From the NCBI GenBank assembly GCA_016198745.1, contig JACQHZ010000026.1:1-43977 (forward strand): DNA of 43,977 bases, given 5' to 3'. The notes under the pieces are model-generated. The model had not been told where the DNA came from. It made no database searches and saw only the letters and a program-made list of their open reading frames with translations. The DNA comes from Verrucomicrobiota bacterium (GTDB lineage: Bacteria > Verrucomicrobiota > Verrucomicrobiia > JABWAM01). Shown piece after piece: positions 25,938 to 33,894 of this stretch (positions are counted from its first letter, which is position 1; the number at the start of each line of letters is the position of its first letter). The position numbers and the translations under genes are program-made.

Positions 25938-28900
25938 TTACTTGACTGCGAAGGCATGGAGGCCGCCATCGGCATCACCGCAGACCAGTTGGTCATCGCG
26001 CCAGGTCAGCGCAGTCACATCCTGCGGAAATTTCCTCACGCTTTTGATTGCGTCGTTGGCGGCGCGGATTTCCACCCTGCCGCCCCAGTAGGCGATGGCC
26101 GTAAGCCCTTTGGCCGCGGAAACGAGCTTGACCAGGTGGGTTGGCCCCGCGTTCTTTTGGGCCGTGGCGATTGCGGTGGGGTCCAGTTTCACCGACTCCG
26201 CCTTCGCCTTGTAATCGGCCCCCGCAAGCACGCGCTGTGACCCGACCTTGCCCTGGACGTTGACTTCGCTCAAGGTGCCGTCTTCTGTCAGGACCGCCAA
26301 TGCGTCCTTCTCTCCGGTAATCGCCACGACACGGTCGGGCAATACCACCGACCAGATTGCGTCAAGTTCCGGAATCACCGTCGCGTTTTTCGCGACCGCA
26401 ATCGAATGAGCCGTGGCCATTGTCCACGGGGTGAGTGGATCAAGGCCGGCTACCGCTTCGTACAATGAGCCGACCGCTTCAGCCATTCCCTCGGCGTCAT
26501 ACGCGATGAGCGCGATGGACTCCTGTCCTTTGCCGATGGCGTCGCGTTGCCACGCAATGCAGCCGCGCCCCTTGCCGGGAAAACCTCCTGCATCGGGAAC
26601 GTAGGGCAAAAATCTCTGGTCCACCAGAAACTTGATGAGCGGATTGTCTTCAGGCGTTCCAAGCAGAATCACCGGCCCGTTGATCGCAAAGCCAACCAAC
26701 GAAGGATTGTTCTGGTCTCCGGGCTTGACCTGACCGGAGCCTGCATATTGGAGACCGCACCAGGTTTGCGCCTCTTCCGCAGTCAGAGATCGCGGTTTGT
26801 TCAGATCGGCAGCATTGCCAATCGTACAACGCACCCCCCACGGATCGAGGATTTTTTTCAGTCGTTCCGCGGCGGCAACGTTGTAGTCGCCACTCCCCCT
26901 GGCGATGGTCACGTCGTGATTGACGCGGGCAAAGCGGAACAGATTGTCCTTCTCACCCGGTAGCGACACGGCGCGCCGGGCTGTGCCCGCAAGCGCGCCG
27001 CATCGGGGCATAGGTTGATAATGGAAGCCAATCTGATCCTGGGTGTTGTTCAGCAGTTCGGTGACGATGACTTTCCATTCCCCGGCCGGATCGTTGGCGG
27101 CCAACGGCAACTCAACCAATGCTGCGCCAAGTTTGGTGGCGCGGTAAAGGTCGTAGCGAGTTACGCCCAGCGGATCAATCACCCGAACGCGCAGCGGCGC
27201 TGAACCGCTGAGCACACCTCCTTTGGCGTCGAGTAAAGTCGCGGCAAGGCGGAGGCCGATCGGGTTTTCCGCGCCGGTCAAATCGTGAGTCAATGCGGGT
27301 GCGCCGACTTTGATTCCACCGATGGGCCGCGTGGAGCGGGCAAAGACGCGCATCTGTCCCGGACCGAAACGAAACTTGCCCGTTGATTTATCTTTAAACT
27401 CCCCGACCGCGCCCCCGTGGATCGCGTCGTAAACCGGCCGACCGTCGGCTTCGAGGGTGAGGGTGGCGTCAACGGCCTTCATGGCGTTGCGCTTGCCGGC
27501 GGCGGCATCGGGCGTGGCGTTGACGGCGAACAGATACTCAAGGTCGCCTTCGCCCTGCTTCGCGGCCACGATGCCGGAGGCGTCGCACGCAAAGATCGGC
27601 TTGACGCCGGCCTTGTCGAGTTGGGCTTTGATCGCTTTGGCGAGCGGTTCGCTCGCCTGGAAATATTTCGCGACAGTCTGGTACGGCTCGAGGCGTCCCC
27701 ATTCGTTCTTGCCATCCTTTTTGATCTCTGCGGTAAGTTTCTCGATGGTCTGCGCGTCGGGCAAGGCAGGCGTGACGCCAAGATCAATCGCGCCCTTGAT
27801 ATTTATTTTCGAGTCGGCAGTCTTGAGCGCCAGCCCACCGGCCATGATGAAATCCTCCAGCGCTTTGACTACGGCGGGATCGAGGTAGTCAATCGCGGGA
27901 AGAATTACCACTTTGTGATGCGCCGCGAGCGTTCCATCCACAACATCCTCATCGGTGACGGCGAGGAACTGCTGCTGCAACAGCTTGCCTGCGAGATAAG
28001 CGAACATCAGGCTGCGTCCGTGCGCCTGGTCGTGGGCATACATGACTTTTCGGTCTTTGGCTTGCGCATCGAGCAATTGCGACATCGAATACAGCATTGC
28101 CACCGGCGGACGCGTCACGGGCATGGCGTCGAAAATCGTCCCGATCCGTCCCGCAAGGTGGTTGGATTCGACGATCCCTTGCCGCGCGCTGCCATTGGTT
28201 GCGGGTTCGAGGTCGGGCGGCGACATCAGTCCCTGGATGTTCGTGATGAAGGCGAGGTACTGTTCGAGGCGGAACTCGTCGCTGGTGGTGTTGCCGTACC
28301 ACGTGGGCAGATACCAGTTCGGGCGGGCAAAATCGCGGGCGCGCGCCATTTCCAAAAAATACGACGGATTGAAATAACCGGGGCCAAAATCGTGATAGCC
28401 ACCGTGGCCGCTGATCACGGGCAGGCCGCGAACAACGTTGAAGTAATAGCCGTCGGTGAATGCCGACCAGCCGTACTGGCTCTGGGTCGCGGAAATGAAA
28501 TCCGGGCGGACGTAGCTGACGCCGAATTGCGCCTCCTTCCAGGCCGCATCCATCAATCCGAGTTTCCACGTCGCCCAGTGTTTCCATGCGACGATGTCGT
28601 CGGGCTTGTTGGGGTCGAGTTTGTAGGAAAGGGGCGGCTTGCGGTCGAACGCGGCTTCGAACGAACGCGCCTGCGCGGGGATGTCGTGCGGACCAAACTC
28701 GCCCGTTTCGGGGTTCTTCCACCAGGTCAGGCCCGGCTCATCGTAAAAATGGACCCCCGGCACGTTGCCACGACTGCGGTCCTCAAACGCTTTGCGCACC
28801 ACCCGTTGGGCGCCGCCGCGCGTCACGTAGGGATCGGACCAGTCGCACTCAAGCCGCAAATCCATTTGATGACCTCCGCTCATCACGCAGACGCCCATCA

Positions 28901-29399
28901 CATCCACGCCTGCGCGAATGAAGTTGGCGTCGCGATCATCGCCAAAGTTGCCGTAAAACAGGTTAAACCCAAGGTCCTCCTCGCCCTGGGGCAATTGCTC
29001 CTCCTTTTTTTGCGCGCGCCCCCAGTTGATCAGGCGGAAACTGCTTTTTCGGACGTGACTGAAGATCGCGATCTCGGTTTTCGCTGTCACGCCGTCCGTT
29101 GCGGCTTCGACCGTGTACTTACCGGGTCGCAACAGCCAGCCGTTCACAAAGACGTGTTCGGTCGCCCGCTTGACCTGAAAAGTGAATGCCAGATTGCTGC
29201 CCTCCTCACCCGTCAAGGTCAGCGTCAGTTCGCCCGGAATTGCCGCCGGGCGAACCACGGAAAAATCAATTCGTTCGTTGGTCTGGTAAGCGGTGCGCTG
29301 AAGGGACAGAAGCAGCCTGATTTCCACTGCTCGCGACACCGACGTGAAGGCGAAGGCAAGGAAGAGTATTCGGATAACCATCATTCGAGATCGTAACAT
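25938..29399 (-). CDS. Large exported putative glycoside hydrolase, paralogue of 14611-18780
   Basis: 1153 residues with a signal peptide (MLRSRMMVIRILFLAFAFTS, cut near SRA). It shares its order of motifs with the cassette C enzyme: GGHQMDLRLECDWSDPYV (GGHQLDLQLENDWGDPWV there), HFYDEPGLTWW (D220/E221) and PVISGHGGYHDFG. An amidotransferase-like middle section (HHKVVILPAIDYLDPAVVKA) follows, as in GH42-type enzymes. The C-terminal 150 residues form only a few propeller blades, shorter than in the paralogue. Regulation may come through the operator-like element at 29555-29626 upstream of its ATG and the GntR/LacI-type regulators nearby. Substrate unknown. It is transcribed away from the unknown plus-strand ORF at 29678. 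Confidence 0.75.
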   Translation of the reverse strand: MLRSRMMVIRILFLAFAFTSVSRAVEIRLLLSLQRTAYQTNERIDFSVVRPAAIPGELTLTLTGEEGSNLAFTFQVKRATEHVFVNGWLLRPGKYTVEAATDGVTAKTEIAIFSHVRKSSFRLINWGRAQKKEEQLPQGEEDLGFNLFYGNFGDDRDANFIRAGVDVMGVCVMSGGHQMDLRLECDWSDPYVTRGGAQRVVRKAFEDRSRGNVPGVHFYDEPGLTWWKNPETGEFGPHDIPAQARSFEAAFDRKPPLSYKLDPNKPDDIVAWKHWATWKLGLMDAAWKEAQFGVSYVRPDFISATQSQYGWSAFTDGYYFNVVRGLPVISGHGGYHDFGPGYFNPSYFLEMARARDFARPNWYLPTWYGNTTSDEFRLEQYLAFITNIQGLMSPPDLEPATNGSARQGIVESNHLAGRIGTIFDAMPVTRPPVAMLYSMSQLLDAQAKDRKVMYAHDQAHGRSLMFAYLAGKLLQQQFLAVTDEDVVDGTLAAHHKVVILPAIDYLDPAVVKALEDFIMAGGLALKTADSKINIKGAIDLGVTPALPDAQTIEKLTAEIKKDGKNEWGRLEPYQTVAKYFQASEPLAKAIKAQLDKAGVKPIFACDASGIVAAKQGEGDLEYLFAVNATPDAAAGKRNAMKAVDATLTLEADGRPVYDAIHGGAVGEFKDKSTGKFRFGPGQMRVFARSTRPIGGIKVGAPALTHDLTGAENPIGLRLAATLLDAKGGVLSGSAPLRVRVIDPLGVTRYDLYRATKLGAALVELPLAANDPAGEWKVIVTELLNNTQDQIGFHYQPMPRCGALAGTARRAVSLPGEKDNLFRFARVNHDVTIARGSGDYNVAAAERLKKILDPWGVRCTIGNAADLNKPRSLTAEEAQTWCGLQYAGSGQVKPGDQNNPSLVGFAINGPVILLGTPEDNPLIKFLVDQRFLPYVPDAGGFPGKGRGCIAWQRDAIGKGQESIALIAYDAEGMAEAVGSLYEAVAGLDPLTPWTMATAHSIAVAKNATVIPELDAIWSVVLPDRVVAITGEKDALAVLTEDGTLSEVNVQGKVGSQRVLAGADYKAKAESVKLDPTAIATAQKNAGPTHLVKLVSAAKGLTAIAYWGGRVEIRAANDAIKSVRKFPQDVTALTWRDDQLVCGDADGGLHAFAVK

Positions 29400-29439
29400 T
29401 TTTTCCTTCAGAGTTTAAGTTTGTTTCCACATCCCCTTT

Positions 29440-29463
29440 GGATTCCCGCTTTCGCGGGAATCC
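29440..29463. repeat. 10-bp stem hairpin in divergent promoter region
   Basis: GGATTCCCGC (29440-29449) and GCGGGAATCC (29454-29463) enclose the loop TTTC. It sits about 40 bases upstream of the large enzyme ATG (29399, minus strand), in the 5' region of that transcript. The unit CCGCTTTCGCGGG is a common dispersed hairpin type. Function unknown. Confidence 0.55.
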
Positions 29464-29554
29464 AGTAAGATTTTTAAATATTGTTCACTTAATGGAATGA
29501 CCGGGCCTCCTTTCCATGGGCACACCCTAAACGATTGGCCGGGGAATAACGACT

Positions 29555-29626
29555 GATTCAATTTGTATTCAGAACGCCCCCGCCCGCTTACATTTCATTT
29601 TGAATACAAAATGATTGCATTGAGTC
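29555..29626. promoter_or_regulatory. Candidate operator, copy 2, with inverted arm
   Basis: GATTCAATTTGTATTCAGAA (29555-29574) matches 19 of 20 bases at 25110-25129. A second arm on the opposite strand, TGAATACAAA at 29601-29610, inverts TTTGTATTCA (29562-29571) and is followed by TTGAGTCG, which echoes the left flank CGACTGATTCAA. This makes a two-site inverted arrangement with centres about 39 bases apart, between the divergent genes at 29399 and 29678. Confidence 0.5.
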
Positions 29627-29677
29627 GTTCAGGCGTTTTCCTTAGCCTGTCAGGATGTTGAAAAACGACCCGATTTC

Positions 29678-30139
29678 ATGACAACAGAAAGATCATCGCC
29701 TGGATATGATTTTGAATGGGGTGATGAGGATGATCTGCCGGTCGCAAGGATTCACGGTGGCAAAGGGCATCCGCACGCGCATCACCCGGTGGCTGGATGG
29801 CGGCTGAAGGCCAACGTTTACATGGATGGAACGGTTCGCCTTTTCAGCGGTGAATTCGGATCGCGATTTTTCAATCCCGCTCCGTTCCATCCGGGCGCGC
29901 GGAAAACGCGCCTCCTGTTTTCAGAACGGATGGTCGAGATTGATTTCAACCGGGATGAAGCGCAACGATGGCTTGGCATCGGGCGATTCTCCGCTCGGCT
30001 GAAATGCCCCACCGGCGCCTTGATCCAGGACGTGGTGCTACCCCATCTTCACTCGCGGGAACTTCTGCAGCATGGCCAATCATCATCGCCATTTCCCGGA
30101 CGAATGGTGGAGCCCCTTCATGGCGCCCGACGGAATTGA
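29678..30139 (+). CDS. Protein of unknown function
   Basis: 153 residues, no signal peptide. It opens MTTERSSPGYDFEWGDEDDL and has a histidine-rich turn (GGKGHPHAHHPVAGW), then alternating strand-like pieces (VYMDGTVRLFSGEFGSRFFN, RMVEIDFNRDEAQRWLGIG). I do not recognise a family. The end (about the last 25 residues) reads as low-quality sequence, and the next ORF (30072-30281) overlaps it in another frame, so a frameshift joining the two is possible. It is divergent from the large glycosidase and shares its promoter region. Confidence 0.5.
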   Translation: MTTERSSPGYDFEWGDEDDLPVARIHGGKGHPHAHHPVAGWRLKANVYMDGTVRLFSGEFGSRFFNPAPFHPGARKTRLLFSERMVEIDFNRDEAQRWLGIGRFSARLKCPTGALIQDVVLPHLHSRELLQHGQSSSPFPGRMVEPLHGARRN

Positions 30140-30281
30140 TGGCCCGGATTCACTGCACTACGGTCGGCCCCAGCAACCTCCCGGTTTCAACCGCGAAATC
30201 AACCCGAACGAAGTTGCCAAGTTCGCATACAAGGTGTGGTTTGCCACCCATCGGGGAGTCAAACTTTTGACCAAACCGTAA
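30072..30281 (+). CDS. Small ORF, possibly the frameshifted end of the preceding gene
   Basis: 69 residues, MANHHRHFPDEWWSPFMAPD..., ending AYKVWFATHRGVKLLTKP. Aromatic and proline-rich composition looks like genuine protein rather than a shadow frame. It overlaps the end of the 29678 ORF by 68 bases in a different frame, without its own ribosome-binding site. It also overlaps the 3' end of the minus-strand gene at 30259 by 23 bases. The most economical reading is one gene of about 200 codons carrying a frameshift near 30070, but no homologue is known to me. Confidence 0.4.
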   Translation: MANHHRHFPDEWWSPFMAPDGIDGPDSLHYGRPQQPPGFNREINPNEVAKFAYKVWFATHRGVKLLTKP

Positions 30282-32343
30282 AATGCTCGATTTGGGGGCG
30301 GGGCGGATGCGCCACGCGCACGGGCAGTCTGGTTGCTTGGATGGTGTAAGTGTGGTTTGCTTTCAAACGATAAACGCTTTCGGCGGGCAGTTCCCTGCCT
30401 GCCGTAGCATCCGTGATGCGGCCCGGCAGTTTGACAACACGGTCCTCAAAATTCCACAACGTGGCCCTTCTGCCTTTGGAATCATGCCAGAGAACCGATT
30501 TGCCATCCTCTTGGAGAATCCTTTTGTGCATGAAGGGGCGATTCCCGCGGTAATCCGCGAGCGCGCTTTTCAATCCATTTTTCCACAATCGGTCCGCGCG
30601 GACCCCCTTTTCAAACAAGGGGAGGGTCGGAACCGCCATGTGCGCCAGGAAATGATACATTCGTTCTTCAGCATTGACCGCAACCCTCTTTTCCTTGGTG
30701 GGCACGGTACTGTAACCGAACCCCGGTCGAATTTTGTAACCGGCGTATTCCAAACCCGGTTCCGCGTAATCCCTGACGCAGCCGTGTTGCGGCGAACCAA
30801 ACGGGCCGAAACTTTCGATCATGAATCCAATTCCGGCGTCCTGCAGTTCCTTCAATGCCCCCAGCAACTCGCGATGCATCGTTTTCGGCGCCATTCCCGC
30901 ATAGCTCACCGGCATGAATCCGAGGTTGTAAAACGAATCAAACAGGTAATGACAGAGGCCCGTCTCGCGCTTGATCCGCTTGAGGCAATTGACCCAGTAG
31001 GCGCGCGCCGCGGGATTCTTGAAACTCCAGATGCCGAGGACGTTCGTGTATGCGCCGCCGTATTTCAGGCGGCCGTCTTCCATCTTTACCCACCAATCCC
31101 GCGCGCGCGCCCATTTCAAGTTAACCGGACTGGCGTAGGACTGGTCGTTGTTGGTCCATGAAAAGACCGCGAGTCCCGCTTTCCGGCACGTCCGCACGAA
31201 ATTCTTCACGGCTTTCGTGCCGCCAAGTCTGGGCGCCGGTTCATACTCGTGCCCGCAACACATGTTCTTAGAAAACACATTCTCGGTCATGTCGTTTCTA
31301 TTGACGGGATCAATGAACACGGACTCGAATCCGAGCGCCTTCGCGGCAGGGAGCAGGTCCTTGTAGTACGTCCGCACCGTGAAATTCAGCCAGTAGTTGT
31401 GCGCCAGACAGGTGCGGATCGGCTCTTCGCGCAACCCAAACTCAGCGCGGGCGCGGTTGTGCACTTGGTCGAACAACCAGGTCCAGAGGTTGCGTTGGCC
31501 TGTGAAGGTCTTGCGGTCGGTATTGAGCAGGATTCTCTTCGGCACGGTCGCAATGCGCATGGCTTCGTCGAAGATGTGTTTGTCGAAATGCTTCAACTCG
31601 CGGCTGCCCGCCTCGCGTTTGACAAGCGAGCGGATCAGCCCAACGCGCGCAAATACGCCGATCAGCGTGTTGTTCCCCTTGAACTGGAAATCGAACGATC
31701 CGTGGCTGGCGAATCGCGGCAGGTTATGCGTCATCACGGGATTGATGTCGCCGCCCTGCTCAACGAGGAAATGCAGGACTCCTTCCGTGGACCACGTGGT
31801 ATTCCTGTTGAATGTAATTTCAGGACGGGAACATGCCGACTGCGAAATCACCGTGCCGCCGACGATGTCGCCGTCAATTTCCCACGATGCCCGATCCATG
31901 AGCCAGAACAACGCGCACGCACGATCCCTCGTCTCATACTCCCAGTGATAGCTGAACCCCTCAAAGCGAGCGCCCTCCACGTCCTCGCGCGCAGGCCGCA
32001 GCACCAGCCGCAGTGATCCGCGTCCGGCGATTGGTTGATCGCCCCAATCGGAGGCATCGTGGATCGGATCGAACGAGTGGTCGCGCATCCAGGCGACGGA
32101 GCGGCGCGCGAACTCCGCGCCCAGCTTGATGACGATTCGGTCCTTCCTTGCAACGGTGCCCCGATGCTCCAGCCGCGCCAGTTGCAATCCCGAGAAGGTC
32201 TCGAAGTATGGCGACAAGGGTAGCCGTCCGCTGCGGACCAGCGTGTTGCCAATGTGAATTTTTGCGAGACCGATGAACTCCTTGCCTCTGGTGAGGACTT
32301 CAAAGCGGCAATTCTTCAGTGCGACAATCTTTTTTGAAATCAT
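30259..32343 (-). CDS. GH-D/GH36-like alpha-galactosidase-type enzyme
   Basis: 694 residues, no signal peptide. An N-terminal beta-sandwich (about 1-290) precedes a barrel with ALGFESVFIDPVNRND (about 337-351), KAGLAVFSWTNNDQSY, TGLCHYLFDSFYNLGF (D469 a candidate nucleophile) and GIGFMIESFGPFGSPQHG (E510 a candidate acid). This order and spacing resemble clan GH-D. A C-terminal beta domain (SVLWHDSKGRRATLWNFEDR) closes the protein. The gene follows the intact GntR/LacI regulator by 65 bases on the same strand, so it is likely its target. Upstream of the ATG the minus strand reads TTGTGTTATGATTCTGTATG, faintly like the cassette repeats. Confidence 0.7.
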   Translation of the reverse strand: MISKKIVALKNCRFEVLTRGKEFIGLAKIHIGNTLVRSGRLPLSPYFETFSGLQLARLEHRGTVARKDRIVIKLGAEFARRSVAWMRDHSFDPIHDASDWGDQPIAGRGSLRLVLRPAREDVEGARFEGFSYHWEYETRDRACALFWLMDRASWEIDGDIVGGTVISQSACSRPEITFNRNTTWSTEGVLHFLVEQGGDINPVMTHNLPRFASHGSFDFQFKGNNTLIGVFARVGLIRSLVKREAGSRELKHFDKHIFDEAMRIATVPKRILLNTDRKTFTGQRNLWTWLFDQVHNRARAEFGLREEPIRTCLAHNYWLNFTVRTYYKDLLPAAKALGFESVFIDPVNRNDMTENVFSKNMCCGHEYEPAPRLGGTKAVKNFVRTCRKAGLAVFSWTNNDQSYASPVNLKWARARDWWVKMEDGRLKYGGAYTNVLGIWSFKNPAARAYWVNCLKRIKRETGLCHYLFDSFYNLGFMPVSYAGMAPKTMHRELLGALKELQDAGIGFMIESFGPFGSPQHGCVRDYAEPGLEYAGYKIRPGFGYSTVPTKEKRVAVNAEERMYHFLAHMAVPTLPLFEKGVRADRLWKNGLKSALADYRGNRPFMHKRILQEDGKSVLWHDSKGRRATLWNFEDRVVKLPGRITDATAGRELPAESVYRLKANHTYTIQATRLPVRVAHPPRPQIEHFTVWSKV

Positions 32344-32408
32344 GGCGACTACTCAGGCATGGTGGGGCGGGGGGTGCAATCCATACAGAATCATAACACA
32401 AATCCGGG

Positions 32409-33542
32409 TTAAATGTCCCGTGAGACGCTTCCCAGATCAATGTCCGGAGCCCACGAAGTGTAGAAGGTGGCCAATCGTTCCGAAGTGTTGGTCCTTTGAC
32501 TGCTGATATCGCGAGCGATGCGTTTGGTGATTTTTTCACAATCGAAGCGAATGGAGTCCACCCGCACATTTTTCCCGCAAAAATACGGTTGGTAAACCGA
32601 TTCCTGCATGAGGAGGGTGCGGCATCCCCGAAAAAGTTTTTCCATGGCCTGCGGGTATTGGAAGCAAAGTTGCTCATACCAGGCGTGAACCGGCAGGATA
32701 ACGCCATGATTCGATTTTCGCGCCAGACGGTTGATGCAAGGAACGATTTCGGCGTTGGACACTTCCAGCGTGGAAAAGGCGATTTGCTGCTGCTGCAGAA
32801 TACGGATGACGAGATTCGAATCCTGGCGGAGCGTCGGGGTGGTCGAGTTCAGAATGGTGACTGAGGAAATCCCCTTCCGACGCCAGGAGACGATGCCTTC
32901 CTCGTAGGCTCGCTCAAGATTCAGGAAGTATTGTTCTCTCGGAAAATGGCCCTGGCCATTGCTCACCACCACAACCTGAATGCCGCCATCGAGGAGGCGA
33001 TGGAGGATTGGCGCCAGTGCCTTCGAGGGCGCCCACCAGAAGATGGTGTCGAGTTTGTGGGCGACCATCCGTTCACCCAGGTCCGGGCTTCCCTCGTCCT
33101 GTTCGCGATAGAAGATGAAATCCGCCACGAAATGGCGGCGGCGAAGCTCCGCCTCGAGCCGCATGAAAAGCGTGCGCCACACGGTGCCGATCATGAAGCC
33201 GGGAAGAAAGACGGGCAATCCGACCACCCCGCGGATCGAATGACGCGGTTGGAGTTTGTACCCCTGGATCAGTGTTTGCGAACCGCGGAGACACGTGATC
33301 TGCCCCTGTGCTTCGAGGCGGGTATAGGCGTCGCCCACGGTCTTGAGCGAAACCCCGAAGTGCTTGGCCGTCTCGCGCATGGAATAGAAGGAGATGGGAT
33401 GGTTCCGGCGGATTCTTTCTATGACCCCCTCCAGGAACTTGACGATTTGTTCGACGCGGTTGTCTTTGGGAGCGAATCCGCGAAAATGGGGACAGGCATT
33501 GCGAAGGGCGGGCAATGATCGGGTGACGGGTTTGCGAGCCAT
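32409..33542 (-). CDS. GntR-type winged helix regulator with LacI/periplasmic-binding sensor domain
   Basis: 377 residues. Residues about 28-95 form a GntR-like winged helix (SMRETAKHFGVSLKTVGDAY, then TRLEAQGQITCLRGSQTLI). The remainder resembles LacI-type sugar sensors (GVVGLPVFLPGFMIGTVWRT; DTIFWWAPSKALAPILHRLL; GIQVVVVSNGQ). Proteins of this build bind a sugar or its phosphate in the C-terminal half and repress or activate nearby catabolic operons. It is the only intact one of three related copies in the window (remnants at 1559-1666 and 25156-25786). It precedes the GH-D-like enzyme on the same strand and is divergent from a GH38 remnant, both likely members of its regulon. Confidence 0.85.
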   Translation of the reverse strand: MARKPVTRSLPALRNACPHFRGFAPKDNRVEQIVKFLEGVIERIRRNHPISFYSMRETAKHFGVSLKTVGDAYTRLEAQGQITCLRGSQTLIQGYKLQPRHSIRGVVGLPVFLPGFMIGTVWRTLFMRLEAELRRRHFVADFIFYREQDEGSPDLGERMVAHKLDTIFWWAPSKALAPILHRLLDGGIQVVVVSNGQGHFPREQYFLNLERAYEEGIVSWRRKGISSVTILNSTTPTLRQDSNLVIRILQQQQIAFSTLEVSNAEIVPCINRLARKSNHGVILPVHAWYEQLCFQYPQAMEKLFRGCRTLLMQESVYQPYFCGKNVRVDSIRFDCEKITKRIARDISSQRTNTSERLATFYTSWAPDIDLGSVSRDI

Positions 33543-33617
33543 GGCGTAATCCTACCCTAAATGAATGGAAAGTGTCCACATTGTGTTGAATCAGCAGTTG
33601 TGCTATCAACATTGCAA

Positions 33618-33866
33618 ATGATTCGTTCCGCACACTACATTTCCGGCACTCACTGGGATCGCGAATGGTATCGTCCTTTTCAGGAGTTCCGTTTCCTGCT
33701 GGTCAAACTCCCGGACGAGCTGCTGGACCTGATGGAGCGCAACCGCTTGTTCCGTTTTTTCCAGCCGATGGCCAGACGTGCATTCTTAAGTCCGCCACAG
33801 GACGGACTCGCCGTGGCAAGCCACGGCGGAACGCGAAACCCCGATGAATTTCGGGGCACCATTTAA
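33618..33866 (+). pseudogene. N-terminal fragment of a GH38 alpha-mannosidase
   Basis: MIRSAHYISGTHWDREWYRP then FQEFRFLLVKLPDELLDLME is a clear GH38 start; HWDREW supplies zinc-binding His and Asp. After FRFF the frame reads QPMARRAFLS, whereas one base added after the proline codon restores DGQTCIL, the expected continuation, so a single base appears to have been lost near 33768. About 20 codons later homology stops at a hairpin-rich stretch (33809-33856). More than 900 residues of the enzyme are missing. The gene was divergent from the regulator at 33542, sharing a 75-base promoter region. Confidence 0.8.
33809..33856. repeat. Two adjacent hairpins at the GH38 break
   Basis: CGCCGTGGC and GCCACGGCG (33809-33828) enclose AA, and CCCCGA and TCGGGG (33839-33856) enclose TGAATT. 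They start where GH38 homology ends and precede the 3' end of nadC (33895, minus strand). They may be a dispersed palindromic repeat or terminators. Confidence 0.55.
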
Positions 33867-33894
33867 TCTCGCGGGACCTTGCGGCGGCTGATGT

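Noticed and set aside
27417-29396. A 659-codon open frame on the plus strand
   Set aside because: Antisense to the large glycosidase gene (25938-29399), with no recognisable motif. The minus strand has a signal peptide and clear homology to another protein in the window.
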